Positions 19,868 to 27,070 of a stretch of DNA of 64,000 bases are shown here, one piece after another. Under the pieces are notes generated by a model, which worked only from the letters and a program-made list of their open reading frames with translations, made no database searches and had not been told where the DNA came from. Origin of the DNA: Hyphomicrobiaceae bacterium (GTDB taxonomy: Bacteria; Pseudomonadota; Alphaproteobacteria; Rhizobiales; Hyphomicrobiaceae); assembly GCA_021730785.1 (NCBI GenBank), contig JAKFWF010000033.1, positions 20,834 to 84,833 of the forward strand, read 5' to 3'. The first letter of the stretch is position 1, and the number at the start of each line of letters is the position of its first letter. The position numbers and the translations under genes are program-made.

Positions 19868-21394
19868 TCAATGCTGCAGAGAAAATAATTTTTGCAAAAC
19901 CTCGGATAATCGACCAGCCAAGTCCTCTGCGATCAGCCCTGGTCCGAACGATGTCGCGCAGGCGCCGTGCATCCACACCGCGGCACTGGCCGCATGCCAT
20001 GCCGGCATACCTTGCGCCAATAGTCCGGCGATAATTCCGGCAAGCACATCGCCGGCACCTGCGGTCGCCAGATAGGGCGGCGCGTTGCAATTGATGGCGG
20101 CCCGACCGTCGGGATCAGCGATTACCGTGTCGGCGCCTTTCGATATAATGACGGCCATGGAGGTTCTTGCCGCTTGCCGCGCAGCCTCCAGTTTTGCAGC
20201 CGGCAGTGCTGCGAACAGCCGCCTGAATTCTCCCTGGTGCGGCGTCAGGACCGTCGCCTGGCCGCGATCGTGATGCGCCTGGATCATCGCGAACAGCTCA
20301 GCTGGGTCATCGGCAAACGAGGTCAGCGCGTCGGCATCGAGAACGACGGCCGCCTTAGTGGTGAGGGCGATTTCGACCATCCGGCGCGTGTCCTCGCCGA
20401 CACCGCAGCCGGGACCGATGACGAGTGTGGTGATCCGCGCGTCGGCCATGATGGTGGCGAGCCCCTCGGGCACATCGAACGGCGCCACCATGACCGCGGT
20501 CAGATGGCTTGCGTTGACCACGACGGCATCTTGAGGCGAGGCAACCGTCACGAGCCCCGCTCCCGCCCGCAGCGCCGCGTACGCTGCCAGCCGCGCAGCG
20601 CCCGTTCGCGCCGGAGGTCCGGACACGACGACCACGTGGCCGCGCGCATACTTGTGATCCTCCGCTCCGGGCACAGGGAACGCATGGCGCCACAGCGCGG
20701 GCTCGTTCCGACATGTCTGCGGGCCGATTGAAGCGAGCAGCGCGGGCGCAATGCCGATGTCGGCGACGGTCAACGCGCCGCACAGCCGACGGCCCGGCAG
20801 CAGCAGGTGGCCGGGTTTCGCACGAAAGAACGTGACGGTGCGCGTCGCCTTATAAAGGGCGTGCGACGGCTGGCCATCCGGCCCCAACGGCGCGTTCCCG
20901 GTGCTGCCGTCGAGCCCGCTCGGCACGTCGACCGCAAGGATCGCGGGTCCCCCTGACAGCGCGCCCAGCTGCGCGACGAGCGCTGCCGCCTCGCCCTCCA
21001 GCGGCCGCGACAGGCCGGCGCCGAACAACGCGTCGATGATCAGATCGCAGCTGTCGAGGGCAAGCTGCGAGCACTCCTCGACGCCCCCCGACCAGCGCCG
21101 CGCCATCGCGGCCGCATCGCCCTTCAGCCGGTCACGCTCGACCAAACATGCGACAGCAACATCGAACCCGCGCAACTGCAGCAGCCGCGCCGTGACGAAG
21201 CCGTCGCCGCCGTTGTTGCCAGGGCCGCACAGAATGGCAATTCGCGCAGGCGGCCTGACCATGGCCTCGGCTGCGTCCGCAACCGCCCGGCCGGCCGCCT
21301 CCATCAGATCGAGCGAACTGACGCCTGCCGCCACCGCCAACCGGTCCACCTCGGCCATCTCACGCGTGGTCAGGAGGGCGTACTCCTTCAACAT
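19868..21394 (-). CDS. nnr: Bifunctional NAD(P)H-hydrate epimerase / ADP-dependent dehydratase
   Basis: This 508-residue fusion repairs the hydrated cofactors NADHX and NADPHX. The N-terminal YjeF_N epimerase domain (about 1-215) shows ILCGPGNNGGDGFVTARLL and VDVPSGLDGSTG. The C-terminal ribokinase-like dehydratase (about 230-505) shows HKYARGHVVVVSG, VIGPGCGVG, VLTPHQGEFRRLF and the anion-hole motif TAGAGDVLAG. ATG 21394 is chosen because GGGAG sits 6 bases upstream; a longer start at 21415 lacks this. It is divergent from glnB, a neighbourhood often seen in alphaproteobacteria. Confidence 0.95.
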   Translation of the reverse strand: MLKEYALLTTREMAEVDRLAVAAGVSSLDLMEAAGRAVADAAEAMVRPPARIAILCGPGNNGGDGFVTARLLQLRGFDVAVACLVERDRLKGDAAAMARRWSGGVEECSQLALDSCDLIIDALFGAGLSRPLEGEAAALVAQLGALSGGPAILAVDVPSGLDGSTGNAPLGPDGQPSHALYKATRTVTFFRAKPGHLLLPGRRLCGALTVADIGIAPALLASIGPQTCRNEPALWRHAFPVPGAEDHKYARGHVVVVSGPPARTGAARLAAYAALRAGAGLVTVASPQDAVVVNASHLTAVMVAPFDVPEGLATIMADARITTLVIGPGCGVGEDTRRMVEIALTTKAAVVLDADALTSFADDPAELFAMIQAHHDRGQATVLTPHQGEFRRLFAALPAAKLEAARQAARTSMAVIISKGADTVIADPDGRAAINCNAPPYLATAGAGDVLAGIIAGLLAQGMPAWHAASAAVWMHGACATSFGPGLIAEDLAGRLSEVLQKLFSLQH

Positions 21395-21543
21395 TCGAAC
21401 TCCCAGCAGGCGCAACGGTTTCGCCTAATATTCAGTCAATTTGCATAACTAATGGGCAATTGCTGCCTGCGTCAGCAGCCCCAACTTCGACATTGACGAT
21501 CTAAACCCTTGCGCTGGCTGCACTTCATCTTTCACTTACCAAC

Positions 21544-21559
21544 TGGCACGAGCCATGCT
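21544..21559 (+). promoter_or_regulatory. Sigma-54 (-24/-12) promoter of glnB-glnA
   Basis: TGGCACG...ATGCT has GG at 21545-21546 and GC at 21557-21558, exactly 10 bases apart, matching the TGGCAC-N5-TTGC pattern in all but one or two positions. It lies 60 bp before glnB, a classical NtrC-activated gene. No clear NtrC dyad was identified upstream. Confidence 0.7.
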
Positions 21560-21615
21560 TAACTGATTGGACGAGACGAAGCATCAGGGCAACTTTGCCC
21601 TCCGGCCGGGCGTGA

Positions 21616-21957
<342 letters not shown>

Positions 21958-22072
21958 TCTCACGCTTTCCGCGAAGGCATCGATCGAGCGCTGGCATCCG
22001 CTCGCGCCGATCGTGTGCATTTGCGGGCATTCGTTTCCATGACCCAACAGTAGGAAAAACAGGGGAGTTGCA

Positions 22073-23482
22073 ATGATCTCTAGTGCCGACGTCCTGAAGA
22101 TGATCAAGGACAAGGATATCAAATTCGTCGACCTGCGGTTCACCGACACCAAGGGTAAAATGCAGCACGTGACGGCAGAGGCCAGCTGCATCGATGAAGG
22201 CGTGTTCGCCGACGGCTATGCCTTCGACGGCTCGTCGATCGCCGGCTGGAAGGGCATCGAAGCCTCCGACATGACACTAAAGCTCGATGCCGGCACTGCC
22301 CACCTCGACCCGTTCTTCGCCCAGACCACGCTCGCCATCTTCTGTGACGTGATCGAGCCCTCGACCGGCCAGCTCTACGAGCGCGATCCCCGCGGCATCG
22401 CCAAGAAGGCCGAAGCCTACATGAAGTCGACCGGCATCGGCGACACCGTGTTCTTTGGCCCCGAAGCCGAGTTCTTCATCTTCGACGACGTCAAGTTCAC
22501 GGCCGACCCGCACCATGTGTCGTTCAAGCTCGACTCGACCGAGTTGCCCTCCAACATGGGCACCGACTACGAGATGGGCAACCTCGGCCACCGTCCACGC
22601 ACCAAGGGCGGATACTTCCCCGTGCCCCCGATCGACAGCTGCCAGGACATCCGCTCGGAAATGCTGACCGTGATGGCCGAGATGGGCGTCGAAGTCGAAA
22701 AGCACCACCATGAGGTGGCGGCGGCCCAGCACGAACTGGGCGTCAAGTTCGGCCCCATGATCAAGATGGCCGACGGCATGCAGATCTATAAGTATGTCTG
22801 CCACAACGTCGCCCAGGCTTATGGCAAGTCGGTCACCTTCATGCCAAAGCCCATGTATGGCGACAACGGCTCGGGCATGCACGTGCACCAGTCGATCTGG
22901 AAGGGCGGCCAGCCGATGTTTGCTGGCAACAAATACGCCGACCTGAGCGAAACCTGCCTGTTCTACATCGGCGGCATCCTGAAGCACGCCAAGGCACTCA
23001 ATGCCTTCACCAACCCGCTGACCAACTCCTACAAGCGACTGGTGCCGGGCTATGAAGCGCCCGTGCTGCTCGCCTACTCGGCGCGCAACCGCTCGGCATC
23101 GTGCCGCATTCCGCACGTGACGAGCCCAAAGGCCAAGCGCATCGAGATCCGCTTCCCCGATCCCGGCGCCAACCCCTACCTCGCGTTCGCCGCCATGCTG
23201 ATGGCCGGCCTCGACGGCATCCAGAACAAGATTCATCCGGGCGAAGCCATGGACAAGAACTTGTACGACCTGCCGCCGGCGGAACTCGCCAAGATCCCGA
23301 CCGTATGCGCCTCGTTGCGTGAAGCGCTGCACAGCCTCGACAAGGACCGCAGCTTCTTGAAGGCCGGCGGCGTATTCACCGACGACATGATCGATGCTTA
23401 CATTGAGCTGAAGATGGTCGAAGTTGCGCGCACCGACATGACGCCACACCCGGTCGAGTTCGACATGTATTATTCGGTGTGA
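22073..23482 (+). CDS. glnA: Type I glutamine synthetase
   Basis: This 469-residue enzyme makes glutamine from glutamate, ammonia and ATP as a dodecamer. Recognisable blocks are [33 protein letters not shown], the metal-site [24 protein letters not shown], the ATP region [17 protein letters not shown] and [16 protein letters not shown]. The adenylylation tyrosine lies in NLYDLPPAE (about residue 398), so activity should be tuned by GlnE in response to P-II. GGGGAG precedes ATG 22073. A strong intrinsic terminator follows. Confidence 0.98.
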   Translation: MISSADVLKMIKDKDIKFVDLRFTDTKGKMQHVTAEASCIDEGVFADGYAFDGSSIAGWKGIEASDMTLKLDAGTAHLDPFFAQTTLAIFCDVIEPSTGQLYERDPRGIAKKAEAYMKSTGIGDTVFFGPEAEFFIFDDVKFTADPHHVSFKLDSTELPSNMGTDYEMGNLGHRPRTKGGYFPVPPIDSCQDIRSEMLTVMAEMGVEVEKHHHEVAAAQHELGVKFGPMIKMADGMQIYKYVCHNVAQAYGKSVTFMPKPMYGDNGSGMHVHQSIWKGGQPMFAGNKYADLSETCLFYIGGILKHAKALNAFTNPLTNSYKRLVPGYEAPVLLAYSARNRSASCRIPHVTSPKAKRIEIRFPDPGANPYLAFAAMLMAGLDGIQNKIHPGEAMDKNLYDLPPAELAKIPTVCASLREALHSLDKDRSFLKAGGVFTDDMIDAYIELKMVEVARTDMTPHPVEFDMYYSV

Positions 23483-23511
23483 ACCGACGGTAGTGTAGCG
23501 AATTGTTTCGA

Positions 23512-23542
23512 GGGGGCGACCGCAAGGGCGCCCCTTTTTTTT
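23512..23542 (+). terminator. Rho-independent terminator after glnA
   Basis: GGGGCG (23513-23518) pairs with CGCCCC (23529-23534), followed directly by eight T residues. It lies 30 bp after the glnA stop. Confidence 0.9.
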
Positions 23543-23615
23543 GCGTTGTGCCCGCAGTGATGAGGGCTCTGTCCTCATGACTGCGAACGGAACGGCAGGC
23601 TGAGGCGGCACGGAC

Positions 23616-23738
23616 ATGGGCCGGTTCCCGAGCGCAGCCCACCTCGAGCGCCGGCCAAAACCCAGTCAGGTCAAACGCCTCGTCGCCAAGCTCACCAATC
23701 TCGGTTATGCCGTTGAAATCAAACCACTGGCAGCCTGA
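23616..23738 (+). other. Unrecognised 40-residue open frame, possibly a gene fragment
   Basis: An ATG-started frame in the gap between glnA and mrp encodes MGRFPSAAHLERRPKPSQ followed by KRLVAKLTNLGYAVEIKPLA. The helix-like KRLV-KL--LGY-VE end resembles the C-terminal tails of some transposases and could be the relic of a mobile element, but no other part of such a gene is present and no ribosome site is obvious. I do not assign a function. Confidence 0.25.
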
Positions 23739-23819
23739 ACCGTGGCTTGTTTCTTTCTAGCGCGTAGGGGGCTGAGGACCTCGTCGGGATGCTCGATGGG
23801 CTGAAAGTCTTATCGAAGT

Positions 23820-24908
23820 TCACCCGAGCTTCAAGCCGTCCGCCACTGCAGCTGCAATGGCGCCGTAAGCTGCGGCCTGCGGGCTGTCGGGCTCGGTGAC
23901 GACGATCGGCAAGCCGCTGTCGGCGCGCTCGCGGATGGCAACGTCAAGCGGGACTTCGCCGAGAAACGGCACGGCGAGCTTCGCCGCCTCCACCCGCGCG
24001 CCGCCATGGCCGAAAATGTGGTGGCGCTTGCCGCAGTCGTCGCACACGAAATAGCTCATGTTCTCGACCAGCCCGAGAATGGGTACACCGACGGAACGGA
24101 ACATGTCGACGCCGCGGCGGGCGTCGATCAGGGCGAGGTCCTGCGGCGTCGACACGATGATCGCACCGGACAGGGGAGCCGATTGGGCGAGCGTCAGTTG
24201 CGCGTCGCCGGTGCCGGGCGGCATGTCGACGATCAGGATGTCGAGCGCTCCCCAGGCGATGTCGCGCAGCATCTGGGTGAGTGCGGACGCGACCATCGGC
24301 CCGCGCCATACCAGCGCCTTATCGACGTCGACCACGAAGCCGATGGACATGACCTTGCAGCCGTAGGCATCGAGCGGGCTCAGCGTGCGCCCCTCGACGA
24401 TGGTGGGACGGCCCTTGATGTTGAACAGCTTCGGCATCGACGGGCCGTAGATGTCGGCATCGAGAACGCCGACGATGAGGCCGCGGGCACGCAACGCGAG
24501 CGCCAGGTTGCAGGCGGTGGTCGATTTGCCGACGCCGCCCTTGCCGGAGGCAACCGCGACAATGCGCTTGACCTGCCGCAGATTGGGAAAGCGTGGCGGC
24601 GGCGCCACCTCGGACGGTTTTGGGCGAGGCGTAGAGGTGGGCTTGGGCGGCGAGGGCGAAGCAGGTGAAGCTGCACGTTCGGAGGTCAACGACACGAGCG
24701 CGAGGGCGACGCCAGGTAGGCCGGCGAGCAACGCCTCAGTGCGTGCGCGCACGGATTCCCAGGCGCTCGCATTGCCCTCGGCAACAGTTAAAGAAACGAG
24801 CACCCGGTCGCCCTTGACGACGATCTCGGGCGCGACCGCGAGTGCCTCGCCAGCCGGACCGCGCAGGTTTGACAGGGCAGTGACAATCGCCTCGTGAGTG
24901 ATCGCCAC
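23820..24908 (-). CDS. apbC: Mrp/ApbC (NBP35-type) iron-sulfur cluster carrier ATPase
   Basis: The 362-residue P-loop protein has an N-terminal DUF59-like part (ITHEAIVTALSNLRGP), a deviant Walker A SGKGGVGKST (about residue 122) and switch regions DADIYGPSMPKLF, MSIGFVVD and VDMPPGTGDAQLT. The CDDC pair in YFVCDDCGKRHHIFG binds the bridging 4Fe-4S cluster. It transfers Fe-S clusters to apoproteins. The start is GTG 24908, with GAGG six bases upstream; an in-frame ATG at 25007 would overlap the small gene before it. It is the last gene of the formate dehydrogenase run and the enzyme subunits it follows need many Fe-S clusters, which suggests dedicated use. Confidence 0.93.
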   Translation of the reverse strand: MAITHEAIVTALSNLRGPAGEALAVAPEIVVKGDRVLVSLTVAEGNASAWESVRARTEALLAGLPGVALALVSLTSERAASPASPSPPKPTSTPRPKPSEVAPPPRFPNLRQVKRIVAVASGKGGVGKSTTACNLALALRARGLIVGVLDADIYGPSMPKLFNIKGRPTIVEGRTLSPLDAYGCKVMSIGFVVDVDKALVWRGPMVASALTQMLRDIAWGALDILIVDMPPGTGDAQLTLAQSAPLSGAIIVSTPQDLALIDARRGVDMFRSVGVPILGLVENMSYFVCDDCGKRHHIFGHGGARVEAAKLAVPFLGEVPLDVAIRERADSGLPIVVTEPDSPQAAAYGAIAAAVADGLKLG

Positions 24909-24990
24909 GGGACGCCTCACAAGCACGAACTCTGGTGTGAGCCGAACGTGGCCGCCACGCCAAATCGCAGTGGCCTGGATCGGTTCAATC

Positions 24991-25146
24991 TCAACTCTTG
25001 GGCGCATCCGAGTGGTGCGGGTCGATGCGCGCGCCGGTCGGACTCGTATAGGCGGTCTCGGACGAGCGCTGCAGTTTCTCCAGCACGATCGAGGCACCGA
25101 CACTGATACCGATGACGGCCAGAACTGCGGCGAGGAAGGCTTTCAT
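24991..25146 (-). CDS. 51-residue single-pass membrane peptide of the formate dehydrogenase locus
   Basis: MKAFLAAVLAVIGISVGASIVLEKLQ is one membrane helix, followed by a short polar tail (SSETAYTSPTGARIDPHH). The ribosome site TAAGGAG overlaps the stop of the cytochrome b subunit gene and lies 8 bp before the ATG, so the peptide is clearly meant to be translated. The helix-plus-TGAR tail resembles small unnamed proteins beside formate dehydrogenase subunits in other alphaproteobacteria. A role as a fourth, structural subunit or assembly factor of the membrane complex is inferred from position only. Confidence 0.75.
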   Translation of the reverse strand: MKAFLAAVLAVIGISVGASIVLEKLQRSSETAYTSPTGARIDPHHSDAPKS

Positions 25147-25157
25147 GACGTCTCTCC

Positions 25158-26174
25158 TTATTCGCCGGGTGCAGGTGCATGCCCGCCGGAAATGTCCTTC
25201 GGGCGGCTCTTGGCGACCCTGTCGACCCACAGGCTGTGATGCTCACGCGCCCAGTTGAGATCGACGCGACCTTTGCCCATGGCGTCGAACGCACCCTCCA
25301 TGCCGACCGAGCCGATGTAGATATGCGCAAAGATGATCGCGACCATGATCAACCCGACGAGGCCATGTATTACGGTGGCGAGTTGCAGGCCGCCGATGGC
25401 GATCTCGATTGGCTTGAACATCATCAGATAGCCCGATACGGCAAGTGCTGCCCCGCCGAGCACGGTCGACCAGAAGATGATCTTCTGCCCGCCGTTGAAG
25501 CGCTCCGCCGGCGGATGGCCAAGCCCGACCAGCCCGCCGCCCTGGGCGAACCAGCGCAGGTCGCGCAAACTGGGCACGTTGTCTTTCACCCACATCACGA
25601 ACATCAAGATTATGCCGAGCGCGAAGGCGAAGCTCACGTAATTATGGACGAACTTACCGACCTGCGTGAGCCCGGTGAAGGCGTCGGGCCCGATGATGGG
25701 GAGTAACAGGGTTTTGCCGAACACCAGGTTGAGGCCGGTCAGGCCAAGCGCGATGAACGAGACTGCGGACAGCCAGTGGGCGAATCGCGACATACTGCCG
25801 AAGCGCAAAATCGTCTGACCTGACGGCCCGGTCGAAATCGCGATGCGACCGCGGATCAAATAGAACAGCGACAGTAGCAGCAGCATGCCGACGATGGCGT
25901 AGCCACCGACGGTTGGCAGCGTCTCTTGGCGGAATGTCCGGAACTCCTTGCCGGCCGGCTGGATCAGATTGCCTGCGCGCGCATCGGGGATCGAGATGCG
26001 GCCCGACACGGTATCCGTCGAGCCGGGCTTGAGGGCGTCCAGCAGCTGCTTTTCCTTGACCGAGCTTGCCGTCGGGTTGACGGACGTCGGCTGTTGGGCG
26101 GCGGCCGGACCAGCCAACAGCGCGGCAAGCGCCAACAGCGGCAGCAGGTGTCTAAGCGAGGTGGTCAAGGTCAT
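25158..26174 (-). CDS. fdhI: Formate dehydrogenase gamma subunit (cytochrome b556)
   Basis: The 338-residue membrane subunit has a cleavable signal peptide (residues 1-27) and a periplasmic stretch. Four to five membrane helices of the FdnI type then begin at VGGYAIVGMLLLLSLFYLI. Histidines that can ligate two b-type haems occur in FAHWLSAVSFIALGLTGLN, GKFVHNYVSFAFALG, TVIHGLVGLIMVAIIFAHIYIG and at the helix ends. It passes electrons from the FdhB clusters to quinone. ATG 26174 with AGGAAAG upstream is preferred. A 200-bp gap with a palindromic repeat separates it from fdhB. Confidence 0.93.
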   Translation of the reverse strand: MTLTTSLRHLLPLLALAALLAGPAAAQQPTSVNPTASSVKEKQLLDALKPGSTDTVSGRISIPDARAGNLIQPAGKEFRTFRQETLPTVGGYAIVGMLLLLSLFYLIRGRIAISTGPSGQTILRFGSMSRFAHWLSAVSFIALGLTGLNLVFGKTLLLPIIGPDAFTGLTQVGKFVHNYVSFAFALGIILMFVMWVKDNVPSLRDLRWFAQGGGLVGLGHPPAERFNGGQKIIFWSTVLGGAALAVSGYLMMFKPIEIAIGGLQLATVIHGLVGLIMVAIIFAHIYIGSVGMEGAFDAMGKGRVDLNWAREHHSLWVDRVAKSRPKDISGGHAPAPGE

Positions 26175-26212
26175 ATCTGTCTTTCCTGCAGTCAACGTGA
26201 AACTCGCATCAT

Positions 26213-26318
26213 GTAGGTTGGGTTAGACCGGCCCCCTTGCCGGTCGTAACCCAACAACTTCGGGCACCACCCGTGTGATGTTGGGTTACGGCGCAAGGGG
26301 GCGCCTAACCCAACCTAC
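26213..26318. repeat. REP-like double-hairpin element between fdhB and fdhI
   Basis: The outer arms GTAGGTTGGGTTAG (26213-26226) and CTAACCCAACCTAC (26305-26318) are a perfect 14-bp inverted repeat. Inside, each half can fold on its own: TTGGGTTA-GACCGG...CCGGTC-G-TAACCCAA and TTGGGTTA-CGGCGC...GGCGCC-TAACCCAA. This BIME-like pair of head-to-head REP units lies within an operon and may modulate subunit ratio. Confidence 0.7.
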
Positions 26319-26383
26319 GTTCTTTACCGGCGCTCCGTCGCATCCGGCCGGCTCCGCGCAGCGGAGTCGAATGCGACAATCAA

Positions 26384-26980
26384 CTAAGTCGCGATGTCTT
26401 CCTTGTAGGCCGTCTTCCAGCCCCAGGCACCGGAGCCATAGCCGCGCTTGGCGACCCGCTCCTTGTAGATCTGGGCGATGATCTCGCCGTCGCCGGCGAG
26501 CAGCGATTTGGTCGAGCACATCTCGGCGCACAGCGGCAGCTTGCCCTCGGCGAGGCGGTTGGCCCCGTAGGCCACGTACTCGGCCTTGGTGTTGTCGGCT
26601 TCCGGACCACCGGCGCAGTAGGTGCACTTGTCCATCTTGCCGCGGGAGCCGAAGTTGGCGGTCTTGGGGTACTGCGGCGCGCCGAACGGGCAGGCATAGA
26701 AGCAATAGCCGCAGCCGATGCACAGCTCCTTCGAGTGCAGCACCACCGCGTCGTCGGTCGTGTAGAAGCAGTCGACCGGGCACACCGCGGCACAAGGAGC
26801 GTCCGTGCAGTGCATGCAGGCCATGGATACCGAGCGCTCGCCCGGCTTGCCGTCGTTGATCGTCACCACGCGGCGGCGGTTGATGCCCCACGGCACGTCG
26901 TTCTCGTTCTTGCAGGCGGTGACGCAGGCGTTGCATTCGATGCAGCGGTCGGCGTCGCAGAGGAACTTCATTCTAGCCAT
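26384..26980 (-). CDS. fdhB: Formate dehydrogenase beta subunit (four 4Fe-4S ferredoxin)
   Basis: The 198-residue electron-transfer subunit has four cysteine clusters: CIECNACVTACK, CMHCTDAPCAAVCP, CIGCGYCFYACP and the split CTYC...CAEMC. This is the HycB/FdnH/DmsB layout. It relays electrons from the catalytic subunit to cytochrome b. It lacks the C-terminal membrane helix of FdnH, as in the shorter FDH3-type beta subunits. AAGGAG lies 8 bp before ATG 26980. It directly follows fdhA. Confidence 0.95.
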   Translation of the reverse strand: MARMKFLCDADRCIECNACVTACKNENDVPWGINRRRVVTINDGKPGERSVSMACMHCTDAPCAAVCPVDCFYTTDDAVVLHSKELCIGCGYCFYACPFGAPQYPKTANFGSRGKMDKCTYCAGGPEADNTKAEYVAYGANRLAEGKLPLCAEMCSTKSLLAGDGEIIAQIYKERVAKRGYGSGAWGWKTAYKEDIAT

Positions 26981-27070
26981 AGCTCAACTCCTTAGCGGCG
27001 CATGGCGCCCTGGGTGTTCCGCGCGTGGCGGCCGGCTGCCCGTTGTAGGGAAGTCGCCACGCGCCACGTT

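Noticed and set aside
22277..23617. 446-codon open frame on the minus strand
   Set aside because: Lies entirely antisense to glnA; His/Asp/Val-rich composition typical of reversed GC-rich coding DNA.
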